This document shows, one piece after another, positions 37,371 through 45,846 of a stretch of 64,000 nt of DNA. The position numbers and the translations under genes were made by a program. Every line of letters begins with the position of its first letter. The first letter of the stretch is position 1. The notes under the pieces are model-generated. The model ran no database searches and was not told the origin of the DNA. It saw only the letters and a list, made by a program, of their open reading frames with translations. The stretch comes from Candidatus Paracaedibacter acanthamoebae (lineage in GTDB: Bacteria; Pseudomonadota; Alphaproteobacteria; Paracaedibacterales; Paracaedibacteraceae): positions 62,001-126,000 of the forward strand of contig NZ_CP008941.1 of assembly GCF_000742835.1 (NCBI RefSeq). Reading direction: 5' to 3'.

Positions 37371-37399
37371 TTGACTTCTTGTATTAAAAACGATATTAA
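37371..37399 (+). promoter_or_regulatory. sigma70-like promoter of peptide gene 1
   Basis: A -35 box TTGACT (37371-37376), a 17-nt spacer, and a -10 box TATTAA (37394-37399). The second cassette has TTGACG, 17 nt, TATTAA in the same position relative to its peptide gene, so the prediction is supported by comparison of the two copies. Confidence 0.75.
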
Positions 37400-37429
37400 A
37401 TAAGCGTCTAATTGAAAAAGACCACAAAT

Positions 37430-37444
37430 TCAACTAATAGTTGA
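37430..37444. promoter_or_regulatory. 15-nt perfect palindrome, candidate operator 1
   Basis: TCAACTAATAGTTGA, a palindrome about a central A. It begins 31 nt after the -10 box and ends 24 nt before the ATG of peptide gene 1. Cassette 2 has a one-end-imperfect version at the same spacing. A regulator site (perhaps for the neighbouring LysR protein) or an RNA hairpin in the leader are both possible. Confidence 0.6.
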
Positions 37445-37468
37445 TATCGACAAATAGGGAGAAAAATT

Positions 37469-37543
37469 ATGAACAAAAGAAAATTAGAAAACTTTATATC
37501 TCAACCTTGTCTTTCTATTTCTATAATAAAAAGAGGAAATTAA
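37469..37543 (+). CDS. short peptide gene 1 (24 codons), convergent with LysR
   Basis: Predicted 24-residue peptide with an AGGGAG ribosome binding site 7 nt before the ATG, its own promoter and a hairpin after the stop. The sequence starts MNKRKLENF and continues with PCLSISIIKRGN. It aligns without gaps to the peptide of cassette 2 at 9 of 21 positions (M1, K5, L6, E7, P13, L15, I17, I19, K21), and Ser16/Ser18 here face Cys16/Cys18 there, each one base apart in the codon. That pattern argues for translation. Too short for a folded enzyme; a signal, a modified peptide, a toxin-like or a leader peptide are open options. No maturation gene is adjacent. Confidence 0.6.
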   Translation: MNKRKLENFISQPCLSISIIKRGN

Positions 37544-37550
37544 CATATTT

Positions 37551-37585
37551 GGAAGGGAAGGCTAATACTTAGGTCTTCCCTTTTT
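37551..37585 (+). terminator. terminator of peptide gene 1, overlapping the lysR 3' end
   Basis: GGGAAG at 37555-37560 pairs with CTTCCC at 37575-37580, followed by five T. The LysR stop codon (37562-37564 on the minus strand) lies in the loop. The same arrangement occurs in cassette 2. Confidence 0.7.
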
Positions 37586-38455
37586 CAATAAATATTGAAA
37601 AAGCTTATCTATTTTTTTTGAATTTCTTCTATTTTCGGGAAAAATATAATAGAGGTCAACAGTGGGGCCTACTAAAGTAGGGATAACTTCAATTAGTCCG
37701 CATTCGGGCGTAATAAATAAGTCAGGCAATTCTGCAATACCATATCCCATTTGAGCACTTATAAACATACCTTGTAAAGAATCTATTTCAAAATATGATG
37801 TTCTAGGGGCTTGGCCTGCTTTGATGCCCACATTAAGTACCCAATTCGTACTTCCATAAGCAGTATAGTAATTGCCTTTATAGGTTATCAAACGATGGTG
37901 ATTCAGATCTTCTATGCTTTGGGGAATTCCAAATCTTTTCAAGTATTCGGAGCTAGCAAACAATCGTATATTTACGCTAAAAAGAGGTTTTTGGATAAGA
38001 TGAGGTTGGTGGGGAATTAAAGCAGATATCACTACATCTCCATCAATGGGAGAAAAATCCTCACTTCTTAGTAAAATTTTAATCTTAATGTCTGGGTGTT
38101 TTTTCAAAAAATCTTTTAAAGCAGGAACCAACCAATTGGTACCGGTAAAGGGAGTCGTCACAATTTTTAAATCACCACTGATCTCATCTTCTTTTTCATG
38201 AAATTTTTTTTCAAAACTATCTGTTTGCTGAATAATAGTTTCTGCAAATGCATATAATTCCTCTCCGTGAGCCGTAAGTCTTACACCCGCTGGAAGGCGC
38301 TCAAACAATTGCGTTTTAAGATTATATTCTAAATCGCCAATTAGAACACTGAGAGAGGGTTGGCTTACATTAAGCTTTGCTGCAGCTTTTGTCATACTAC
38401 CTTCTCGAGCAACCATATAAAATGGTCTTAATTTAGACAGATCTAGCGGTCTCAT
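37562..38455 (-). CDS. LysR-type transcriptional regulator, copy 1
   Basis: 297 residues. N-terminal winged HTH at about 5-62 (LSKLRPFYMVAREGSMTKAAAKLNVSQPSLSVLIGDLEYNL), a linker helix, and a periplasmic-binding-like co-inducer domain starting at DLKIVTTPFTGTNWLVPALKDFLKKHPDIKIKILLRSEDF. Its closest relative in the window is the LysR at 45.8-46.7 kb, with long shared runs (LITYKGNYYTAYGSTNWVLNVG against LITYRGNYYSSYGSTNWVLNVG). It is transcribed away from the fad operon and its 3' end meets peptide gene 1. It may control the fad operon, the peptide gene or itself; none is proven. No effector can be named. Confidence 0.92.
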   Translation of the reverse strand: MRPLDLSKLRPFYMVAREGSMTKAAAKLNVSQPSLSVLIGDLEYNLKTQLFERLPAGVRLTAHGEELYAFAETIIQQTDSFEKKFHEKEDEISGDLKIVTTPFTGTNWLVPALKDFLKKHPDIKIKILLRSEDFSPIDGDVVISALIPHQPHLIQKPLFSVNIRLFASSEYLKRFGIPQSIEDLNHHRLITYKGNYYTAYGSTNWVLNVGIKAGQAPRTSYFEIDSLQGMFISAQMGYGIAELPDLFITPECGLIEVIPTLVGPTVDLYYIFPENRRNSKKIDKLFQYLLKKGRPKY

Positions 38456-38561
38456 GGTTAAGGTCCGATTTATTTAATCAATATGTATTAATTCTTATAT
38501 TAAAATGAATTTTTAAAATAAAGGTTAATTTTATGTAGGATTGTGATTAAATATTTTTTTC
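38456..38561 (-). promoter_or_regulatory. lysR copy 1 upstream region, shared with copy 2
   Basis: The part at 38494-38561, read on the minus strand, matches 45742-45808 base for base apart from one indel in an A-run. Nearer the ATG the two copies differ at about ten positions, mostly transitions. It is AT-rich and must contain the lysR promoter; TTTTAATATAAG is the best -10-like area. Conservation is higher than in the coding part, which suggests a shared control site or recent gene conversion. It ends exactly where the repeat array begins. Confidence 0.65.
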
Positions 38562-39145
38562 CGGGCAAGTGCAGCGCGACCCGGAAACTCGAGATTACAG
38601 GGGCAATCGCTTGTCAGGTCGAGATCCCGCTCTTCGCGGTGCTCCGGCCGGGAAAGTAGAAGGGAAGAACAAGCTCGGCCGAGAAAAAGAACCCTCTTTC
38701 CGGGCAAGTGCAGCGCGACCCGGAAACTCGAGATCACAGGGGCAATCGCTTGTCAGGTCGAGATCCCGGCTCTTCGCGGTGCTCCGGCCGGGAAAGTAGA
38801 AGGGAAGAACAACCTCAGCCGGGAAAAATCCCCTCTTTCCGGGCAACCGAAGGGCGACCCGGAAACTCGAGATCACAGGGGCAATCGCTTGTCAGGTCGA
38901 GATCCCGGCTCTTCGCGGTGCTCCGGCCGGGAAAGTAGAAGGGAAGAACAAGCTCAGCCGGGAAAAATCCCCTCTTTCCGGGCAAGTGCAGCGCGACCCG
39001 GAAACTCGAGATCACAGGGGCAATCGCTTGTCAGGTCGAGATCCCGGCTCTTCGCGGTGCTCCGGCCGGGAAAGTAGAAGGGAAGAACAAGCTCAGCCGA
39101 GAAAAATCCCCTCTTTCCGGGCAACCGAAGGGCGACCCGGAAACC
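38561..39145. repeat. tandem array of 139-bp palindromic repeats (4.2 units)
   Basis: CCGGGCAA starts units at 38561, 38700, 38839, 38978 and 39117, exactly 139 bp apart each time; the last unit breaks off after about 28 bp. Each unit holds CGACCCGGAAACTCGAGAT, a 20-bp-class hairpin (CCCGGCTCTTCGCGG with its partner GCTCCGGCCGGG), GTAGAAGGGAAGAAC and a CAGCCGGGAAAA/CTTTCCGGG junction. Units alternate between GTGCAGCG and CCGAAGGG after CCGGGCAA. GC is far above the surroundings. It separates lysR copy 1 from the fad operon. Open frames within it arise from the repeat and are not genes. Confidence 0.95.
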
Positions 39146-39345
39146 ATACCTGCCTCGGGAGGGTAGCAAGGCTTAGGAAAGTATAGCTGTGAAAAGCCAT
39201 ACTGCTCCAAAAGAGAGGCATGGATTCCGGCTCAAGGCCGGAATGAGGGAGAACGCTACTATATACTCTCTTGGTCGCACTACGCTTGCCCGGAAAAAAG
39301 GGGGCCTTGAGACTGGCTAGGAAAAGGGGCATATTTTGTTAATCC
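39146..39345. repeat. mosaic of repeat fragments before the fad operon
   Basis: Contains the palindrome ATTCCGGCTCAAGGCCGGAAT (about 39224-39244), an AGCCATACTGCTCCAAAAGAG segment resembling TAGCCATACAAAAGAAC of the 122-bp unit, and a reversed CTTGCCCGGAAA piece of the 139-bp unit near 39285. The remaining 85 bp to the fadA start are AT-rich and probably contain the operon promoter. Confidence 0.65.
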
Positions 39346-39431
39346 TTTATTAGGAAGAAATAGCCGGTGAACTTCTCTAATTTATTTGTTACCATTTTAA
39401 TAAATGTTGAACAAAATTGTAGGAAGGTTCC

Positions 39432-40568
39432 ATGAAAAACGCCGTTATTGCTGGATATGTTCGCACACCCTTTTCAGTCGGGGGGAAGGGAGAATTAACC
39501 AAGGTTAGGGCCGATGATATGGCAGCAGAAGTCGTTAAGGGCTTAATTGAGAGAATCAAAGTTAATGTGGACGATATCGAAGATTTAATTTTAGGCTGCG
39601 CTTTTCCGGAAGGCGAACAGGGGTTGAATTTAGGTCGACTCGTCGTTTTAAATGCTGACCTGCCGATTACAATTGGTGGCGTCACTGTTAACCGTTTTTG
39701 CGGCTCGTCAATGCAGGCTATTCATCAAGCCGTTGGCGCCATCGCCTGTGGTGCGGGCGAGGTCTTTATTTGTGCCGGTGTTGAATCCATGAGCCGCGTT
39801 CCCATGGGGGGGTTTAATCCCTTGCCAAATCCAAAGCTTTATGAACGGTTGCCCGGTGCCTACATCGGGATGGGCGATACAGCTGAAAATGTGGCTGAAC
39901 GGTGGAAGATTTCTCGCAAAGAACAGGAGCAACTCGCCGTTGACTCCCATGCGAAAGCCGCCAAAGCCCAAGCAGAAGGCCGTCTAGCTGATGAAATTAT
40001 CCCTCTCCAAACTAAAGCGGGTATGGTTGATAAGGATTCCTGTATTCGCCCTGGAACTAATTTAGAAGCTTTGGCAAACCTGAAGCCAGCTTTTGATGTT
40101 AACGGAACTGTAACGGCAGGGACATCATCGCCCATTACTGATGGGGCGGCGGCTGTTCTGGTTTGTTCTGAAGATTATGCGAAAAAACATGGTCTGCCCA
40201 TGCTGGCAAGAATTAAAAGCTTTGCAGTTGCTGGATGTGATCCCGACATTATGGGAATTGGCCCTGTAGCGGCGGCAAAAAAGGCTCTAGAGCGCGCTGA
40301 TTTAACCGCCCAAGATATGGACATTATTGAATTAAATGAAGCGTTTGCCTCCCAAGCGATTGCCTGTGTCAAAGAGCTTGGCCTGGATTGGAACAAAGTG
40401 AATATCGATGGCGGGGCGCTTGCTCTAGGTCATCCGCTCGGCGCCACTGGAGCTCGTATTACAGGTAAAGCTGCGGCGTTATTGCAACGGGAAAAGAAAA
40501 AGTATGCTTTGTCAGCCCAATGTATTGGGGGTGGGCAAGGAATTGCAACAATTCTGGAGGCGATTTAA
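39432..40568 (+). CDS. fadA: acetyl-CoA acyltransferase (3-ketoacyl-CoA thiolase)
   Basis: 378 residues. Nucleophilic Cys90 in NRFCGSSMQAI, the His of GGALALGHPLGATGARI and the second Cys in SAQCIGGGQG form the thiolase active site; NEAFASQA is also present. It carries out the last step of each beta-oxidation round. First of a four-gene operon; its stop overlaps the next start by one base (TAATG). An AGGAAGG ribosome binding site precedes the ATG. Confidence 0.96.
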   Translation: MKNAVIAGYVRTPFSVGGKGELTKVRADDMAAEVVKGLIERIKVNVDDIEDLILGCAFPEGEQGLNLGRLVVLNADLPITIGGVTVNRFCGSSMQAIHQAVGAIACGAGEVFICAGVESMSRVPMGGFNPLPNPKLYERLPGAYIGMGDTAENVAERWKISRKEQEQLAVDSHAKAAKAQAEGRLADEIIPLQTKAGMVDKDSCIRPGTNLEALANLKPAFDVNGTVTAGTSSPITDGAAAVLVCSEDYAKKHGLPMLARIKSFAVAGCDPDIMGIGPVAAAKKALERADLTAQDMDIIELNEAFASQAIACVKELGLDWNKVNIDGGALALGHPLGATGARITGKAAALLQREKKKYALSAQCIGGGQGIATILEAI

Positions 40569-42886
40569 TGGTGAAAGAGATTAAAAAAGCCGCGGTTATT
40601 GGCGCGGGTGTTATGGGCAGTGGCATTGCCGCCCATATGGCCAATGCAGGCATTCAGGTTTTATTATTAGATTTACCTCAATCGGGGTTTGGTCAAAAAA
40701 ATAGATTAGCTGAAGACGCTCTCGAAAAAATGAAAAAGACAGATCCCGCGCCCTTCATGTCGGCGGATGCTGCCAAGCGCATCACAGCGGGGAATACGGA
40801 TTCTGATCTTGATAAGCTGGCAGGCTGCGATTGGGTGGTGGAAGCAATCATCGAAAAGATTGAGTATAAACGTGATCTTTATGAAAAGATTGAAAAGGTT
40901 GTGCGGCCAGGTACAATTGTTTCTTCCAATACCTCAACAATTCCGATGGAAAAGCTTATTGAAGGACGAACAGTTGACTTTAAAAAGAATTTCTTTATTA
41001 CTCACTTTTTCAATCCACCCCGTTATACCCGTCTTTTAGAAATAGTTTCTTCTAAAGAATCTGATCAAGAATCTTTAAAGACGCTTTCTGATTTTGGCGA
41101 TAGAGGGTTGGGCAAAGGCGTGGTTCACTGCAAAGATTCGCCCGGCTTTATTGCCAACCGTATCGGCACTTTCTGGATTCAAAAAGCCATGGTTGAAGCC
41201 TTAACGCATGATATCTCCGTCGAAGAAGCCGATGCCATCTTTGGTCGTCCGATGGGGATTCCGAAGACAGGTGTTTTTGGTTTGGTTGACTTAGTCGGGT
41301 TAGATTTAATTCCGCTCGTCATGCAAAGCATGCGTCAAGCCTTACCAACAACGGATCCGTTCCATACTTCTTATAAAGATATGCCTGTTATCAATAAATT
41401 GATTGAAGAAGGATATACAGGCCGTAAAGGGAAGGGTGGTTTCTATCGTTTAGACAAGAAAGCTGATGGGACTAAGGTCAAACAATCCGTTAATTTGAGG
41501 ACGGGAGAGTTTGCCCCCTCCAAAAAGGCAAAGGTAACTGTTCTTGAGACAGCAAAAAACAATCTGCAGCTCTTGCTTTCCTCAAAGGATCGCTATAGCG
41601 AGTTCGCTTGGAATGTCTTATCCGAAGTCTTACGGTATACCGCTGATATTGTTGATGAGATTGCTGATAATATTGCAGACATCGATGCTGCCATGCGTCT
41701 TGGATATAACTGGAAATTTGGTCCCTTTGAGTTGATTGATAAAATCGGGGCAAAATGGTTGGCTGATCGCTTAAAGACGGAAGGTCGTGCCGTTCCCAAA
41801 ATTCTAGAAGCCGTTGGGGAGGGGACATTCTACAAGGTTGAGAATGGGCAGATTCACTATTTTGACGGTAAGGGTTATGAAAAACTGAAGCGTCCAGAGG
41901 GTGTTTTATTACTTAGCGATATTAAATTGCGCTCCAAACCCATTGCGAAGAATGCATCGGCTGCTTTGTGGGACATTGGCGATGGCGTTGTTTGCCTTGA
42001 GTTTATCAGTAAGATGAATTCTCTCGACCCTGAAACCATGAAGATGATCTTCAAAGCCATTGATATTGTTCAAAAAGATTACAAAGCTTTGGTGGTTTAT
42101 AATGAAGGGTCAAACTTCTCTGCCGGTGCCAATCTTGGTTTAGCCTTATTTGCCATGAATGTGGCATTATGGCCTCTTATTGCCGATATTGTTAAGGGTG
42201 GCCAAGACGCTTACAAAGCCCTGAAGTATGCACCATTTCCGGTGATTTCAGCGCCTTCAGGGATGGCGCTGGGGGGTGGCTGTGAAATCTTGTTACACAG
42301 TGATGCTGTGGTGGCCCATGCCGAATCTTATATTGGGTTGGTCGAAGTTGGTGTTGGTATTGTCCCAGCTTGGGGTGGGTGTAAAGAAATGCTGCATCGT
42401 TCGATGAACAATAAAAAACGACCCGGCGGCGGTATGGTTGCTGTGGGTAAATTATTTGAAACCATCGGCACAGCCCGTGTGGCTAAGTCCGCATTTGAAG
42501 CCAAAGAATTATTATTCCTCCATGAAGAAGATCCAATCGTTATGAACCGTGATCGTGTTCTTGCGACTGCCAAGGCCCAAGCTTTATCCATGGTTGAGGG
42601 GTATAAGGCGCCCGAACCGATTGTGTTTAATTTGCCGGGTGGGGGAGCACGTGTTTCCATGAATATGGCTGTCAAAGCGATGGTCAAATTAGGTAAAGCA
42701 AGTGCCTATGATGAAGAGGTTTCTAAAAAGCTTGCTTATATCCTGACAGGAGGAGACGATGAAGCTTCAACCGAGGATGAGATTTTAGCCCTTGAAAGGG
42801 AAGCTTTCATGGCGTTGGTCCGCAATCCGAAGACCCACGCACGTGTGGAGAGTATTCTTGAAACCGGAAAACCATTGAGGAACTAA
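40568..42886 (+). CDS. fadN: 3-hydroxyacyl-CoA dehydrogenase/enoyl-CoA hydratase (FadN type)
   Basis: 772 residues. Order is dehydrogenase first, hydratase last, as in FadN/YusL and opposite to E. coli FadB. Rossmann motif GAGVMGSGIAAHMANAG at 11-27, catalytic HFFNPP, a C-terminal HAD region repeated (RYTADIVDEIADNIADIDAAMRLGYNWKFGPFELID), then a crotonase part with NFSAGANLGLA and PSGMALGGGCEILLHSDAVVAHAESYIGLVEVGVGIVPAWGG. Start at 40568 matches the Rossmann start. Together with fadA and fadE this reproduces the fadN-fadA-fadE set known from Bacillus. Confidence 0.94.
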   Translation: MVKEIKKAAVIGAGVMGSGIAAHMANAGIQVLLLDLPQSGFGQKNRLAEDALEKMKKTDPAPFMSADAAKRITAGNTDSDLDKLAGCDWVVEAIIEKIEYKRDLYEKIEKVVRPGTIVSSNTSTIPMEKLIEGRTVDFKKNFFITHFFNPPRYTRLLEIVSSKESDQESLKTLSDFGDRGLGKGVVHCKDSPGFIANRIGTFWIQKAMVEALTHDISVEEADAIFGRPMGIPKTGVFGLVDLVGLDLIPLVMQSMRQALPTTDPFHTSYKDMPVINKLIEEGYTGRKGKGGFYRLDKKADGTKVKQSVNLRTGEFAPSKKAKVTVLETAKNNLQLLLSSKDRYSEFAWNVLSEVLRYTADIVDEIADNIADIDAAMRLGYNWKFGPFELIDKIGAKWLADRLKTEGRAVPKILEAVGEGTFYKVENGQIHYFDGKGYEKLKRPEGVLLLSDIKLRSKPIAKNASAALWDIGDGVVCLEFISKMNSLDPETMKMIFKAIDIVQKDYKALVVYNEGSNFSAGANLGLALFAMNVALWPLIADIVKGGQDAYKALKYAPFPVISAPSGMALGGGCEILLHSDAVVAHAESYIGLVEVGVGIVPAWGGCKEMLHRSMNNKKRPGGGMVAVGKLFETIGTARVAKSAFEAKELLFLHEEDPIVMNRDRVLATAKAQALSMVEGYKAPEPIVFNLPGGGARVSMNMAVKAMVKLGKASAYDEEVSKKLAYILTGGDDEASTEDEILALEREAFMALVRNPKTHARVESILETGKPLRN

Positions 42887-42888
42887 CG

Positions 42889-44676
42889 ATGCCAACTTAT
42901 AAAGCCCCTTTACGAGATATGATGTTTGTTCTTGATGAAGTGATCGGAACAAGCCGTGTTCAATCAATCCCTCAATTTTCTGAGGTTAACAGAGACTTAA
43001 TTGAAGCTGTTTTTAATGAATCGGCTCGCTTTACTGAAACAGTTTTGCACCCCCTCAACCAATCAGGGGATAAGGAAGGTTGCCATTGGCATGACCATGC
43101 CGTCACAACCCCCAAAGGCTTCAAAGAAGCCTATAAAGCTTTCGTGGACGGTGGGTGGCCGACCTTAACGGGCAATGCCGAATATGGTGGACAAGGACTG
43201 CCTAACGTCATTTCCATGATGACGGAAGAAATGATTTGTTCCTCTAATCTTGCTTTCAGCCTTTACCCTGGGCTTACCCGAGGCTCATCCATCATGTTAG
43301 AGCGTCATGGAAGCAAAGAGCTTAAGGATAAATACCTGCCAAAATTGATTCAAGGAACCTGGGCCGGCACCATGTGTTTGACAGAACCCCATTGTGGAAC
43401 GGACTTAGGTTTACTGCGAACAAAAGCTGAACTACAGTCCGATGGGACCTATAGAATCTCTGGAACGAAGATTTTCATTTCGTCGGGTGATCATGATTTA
43501 ACGGACAACATTATTCACTTTGTGATTGCCAGAACGCCTGAAGCAGCTCCTGGCATTAAAGGGATCAGTTTGTTCCTCGTGCCTAAATTTATGGTGAACG
43601 AGGATGATAGCTTAGGGGAACGTAATCCTGTTTTTTGTGCCTCCATTGAACACAAAATGGGAATCAAAGCCTCCTCAACCTGTGTGATGAATTTTGATGG
43701 CGCGGTCGGTTATTTGGTGGGGGATCTCTACAAAGGGATTAACAACATGTTTACCATGATGAACACCGAACGGATTGGCGTTGGCATGCAGGGACTGGGC
43801 ATTGCTGAAGTTGCTTATCAAAATGCCTTGGCTTATGCACGGGACCGTTTGCAAGGGCGGTCTTTAACGGGGCCAAAATATCCCGATAAGCCAGCTGATC
43901 CATTGATGGTTCATCCCGATATCCGGCGGATGTTGTTGACGATGAAATCCATGAATGAAGGATGTCGTTTGTTAGCAGCGTGGGTGGCCGAAACTTTAGA
44001 TGTCATGGAACACAGTAGTGATCCTGTTCAAAAGCAAGAAGCCGAAGATTTTGTCCAGCTCATGACCCCTATCATTAAGGCATTCTTGACCGATGTTGGG
44101 ACAGAAGGGGCTAATCTGGGGCTTCAAGTTTTCGGCGGACATGGTTATATCCACGAATGGGGCATGGAGCAATTTGCTCGGGATGCACGGATTGCGCAAA
44201 TTTATGAAGGAACTAATGGGGTGCAGGCGCTCGACTTAATTGGTCGTAAATTACCAGCTCATGCCGGGCGATTCTTGCGGCGCTTCTTCCATCCGCTGGA
44301 TGCTTATTTAACTCAACACGCGACTAATATTGACTTAGCTGACTTTATTCAACCGCTGGCTAAGGTTTATGGTCGTTTGCAACACGCGACGGTCACAATT
44401 GCCACCAAGGCGCTGGGAAATGCGGATGAGGCGGGAGCCGCGGCAACCGACTATTTGCGGTTGTTTGGATTAACGGCGCTTGCTTACCTATGGTGTCGTG
44501 CTGTGGAAGTGGCCCAAGCGAAAATCGGCCAAGGAGAAGATGATTTCTATGAAGCCAAAATTCACACGGCAAGATTCTTTATGACAAAGGTTTTACCTCA
44601 ATCATCAGCCTTGTTCTCGCAGATTATGGCTGGGGCAAAACCGTTGATGAATTTTGATGATAAGCACTTTGGATAA
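42889..44676 (+). CDS. fadE: acyl-CoA dehydrogenase, long form (FadE/DmdC-like)
   Basis: 595 residues. AGTMCLTEPHCGTDLG contacts FAD, GTKIFISSGDHD follows, and the catalytic base is the Glu of QIYEGTNGVQALDLIGRK (near 439). The extra C-terminal domain of about 130 residues (PLDAYLTQHATNIDLADFIQPLAKV...) is that of the longer acyl-CoA dehydrogenases with an acetyl-CoA-dehydrogenase-like C-terminus. Electrons would go to EtfAB encoded at 8-10 kb. 2 bp after fadN. Confidence 0.94.
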   Translation: MPTYKAPLRDMMFVLDEVIGTSRVQSIPQFSEVNRDLIEAVFNESARFTETVLHPLNQSGDKEGCHWHDHAVTTPKGFKEAYKAFVDGGWPTLTGNAEYGGQGLPNVISMMTEEMICSSNLAFSLYPGLTRGSSIMLERHGSKELKDKYLPKLIQGTWAGTMCLTEPHCGTDLGLLRTKAELQSDGTYRISGTKIFISSGDHDLTDNIIHFVIARTPEAAPGIKGISLFLVPKFMVNEDDSLGERNPVFCASIEHKMGIKASSTCVMNFDGAVGYLVGDLYKGINNMFTMMNTERIGVGMQGLGIAEVAYQNALAYARDRLQGRSLTGPKYPDKPADPLMVHPDIRRMLLTMKSMNEGCRLLAAWVAETLDVMEHSSDPVQKQEAEDFVQLMTPIIKAFLTDVGTEGANLGLQVFGGHGYIHEWGMEQFARDARIAQIYEGTNGVQALDLIGRKLPAHAGRFLRRFFHPLDAYLTQHATNIDLADFIQPLAKVYGRLQHATVTIATKALGNADEAGAAATDYLRLFGLTALAYLWCRAVEVAQAKIGQGEDDFYEAKIHTARFFMTKVLPQSSALFSQIMAGAKPLMNFDDKHFG

Positions 44677-44686
44677 GGAAAAAGCT

Positions 44687-45505
44687 ATGTCCTTAAACGG
44701 TAAAACTTTGTTTATAACAGGCGGTAGCCGCGGTATTGGCCGCGCTATTGCTTTAAAATGTGCGCAAGACGGGGCAAATATTGTGATTGCGGCAAAAACG
44801 GATGAGCCACATCCTCGGTTGCCTGGGACGATTCATACGGTTGCTAAGGAAATTGAAGCAGCCGGTGGCCAATGTCTTCCTCTTAAGGTGGATGTGCGTC
44901 AAGAAAGCCAGATTCAAGAGGCGGTGCAGCAAACTGTTGAGCGGTTTGGGGGAATTGATATCGTTGTGAATAATGCAAGTGCCATTAGTTTAACCGGCAC
45001 GTTGCAGACGCCGATGAACCGTTTTGATTTGATGATGGCAGTGAATGGTCGGGCAACCTTTGCCACCATACAAGCCTGTTTGCCACATCTTTTCAAAGCG
45101 GCTAATCCTCATGTATTGACTTTATCGCCGCCGCTCAATAAGGATCCTAAATGGTTCAAAAACCATGTGGCCTATACCATGTCAAAGTATGGAATGAGCA
45201 TGTGCGTTCTCGGAATGGCAGAAGAATTCCGCGACAAAGGAGTCGCTTTTAATGCCTTATGGCCTGTCACAGCAATTGCAACAGATGCTTTTAAAGCAAT
45301 CGGGGCCGATATACCGTTTGACTGTATGCGCAAGCCAGAAATTGTTGCTGATGCCGCCTATGCGATTTTGAATCGAAATGCCAAAAGCTGCACAGGCAAC
45401 TTCTTTACCGATGAAGAAGTGCTGCTTGCCTCAGGTGTGGATGACTTATCGTCCTATGCAATGAAAGAGGGGGTTCCCTTGATGCCGGATTTCTTTTTAG
45501 ACTAG
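44687..45505 (+). CDS. short-chain dehydrogenase (HSDL2-like)
   Basis: 272 residues. TGGSRGIGRAIALKCA at 11-26 is the nucleotide site, NNASAI the NAG-type motif, Ser in TLSPPL and Tyr163-x3-Lys167 (YTMSK) the catalytic residues. The insert AAKTDEPHPRLPGTIHTVAKEIEAAGG and the W-P-V-T-A-I-A-T-D-A loop are typical of the peroxisomal-type HSDL2/SDR group linked to fatty-acid metabolism. AAGGAAAA ribosome binding site, 10 bp after fadE. Last gene of the operon. Precise substrate unknown. Confidence 0.9.
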   Translation: MSLNGKTLFITGGSRGIGRAIALKCAQDGANIVIAAKTDEPHPRLPGTIHTVAKEIEAAGGQCLPLKVDVRQESQIQEAVQQTVERFGGIDIVVNNASAISLTGTLQTPMNRFDLMMAVNGRATFATIQACLPHLFKAANPHVLTLSPPLNKDPKWFKNHVAYTMSKYGMSMCVLGMAEEFRDKGVAFNALWPVTAIATDAFKAIGADIPFDCMRKPEIVADAAYAILNRNAKSCTGNFFTDEEVLLASGVDDLSSYAMKEGVPLMPDFFLD

Positions 45506-45527
45506 CAAAGCTTTACAAAAAACATTT

Positions 45528-45736
45528 CCCCGGACTTGATCCGGGGTCTTGAAATCATAAGGGTTACCCGCTTGTTATCTCGAGTTCCCGGCTCTACGGC
45601 CGGGAAAAGGGAGAAAATGGTAAAATAGTAGCCATACAAAAGAACTTATTCCCCGGACTTGATCCGGGGTCTCGAGCTCACAAGGGCCAGCGTCTGCCAT
45701 CTCGAGGTCCCGGAGCAAGTCCGGGAAAGGAAGCGC
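45528..45736. repeat. 122-bp repeat family, about 1.7 units after the fad operon
   Basis: CCCCGGACTTGATCCGGGG begins at 45528 and again at 45651 (123 bp apart). Between them lie CTTGTTATCTCGAGTTCCCGG, CTCTACGGCCGGGAAAAGGG and GGTAAAATAGTAGCCATAC, as in the array at 48.4 kb. The second unit degenerates into GGTCCCGGAGCAAGTCCGGG. The palindromes right after the SDR stop could also end transcription. Confidence 0.92.
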
Positions 45737-45741
45737 ATTAT

Positions 45742-45846
45742 GAAAAAATATTTAATCACAATCCTACATAAAATTAACCTTTATTTTAAAAATTCATTTT
45801 AATATAAGGATTGATATGTATTGATGAAATAAATCGGACTTTGTTG
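45742..45846 (+). promoter_or_regulatory. lysR copy 2 upstream region, shared with copy 1
   Basis: 45742-45808 is nearly identical to the inverted stretch 38494-38561 upstream of lysR copy 1, as described there; the 38 bp nearest the ATG diverge more. Contains the AT-rich TTTTAATATAAGG area, the likely core promoter. Confidence 0.65.

Noticed and set aside
38561-39186. Staggered open frames on both strands of the 139-bp array (DPETRDHRGNRLSGRDP-like)
   Set aside because: They restart every 139 bp, use whichever frame is open and consist of repeat sequence; no ribosome binding site and no unit phase that would give a repeat protein.
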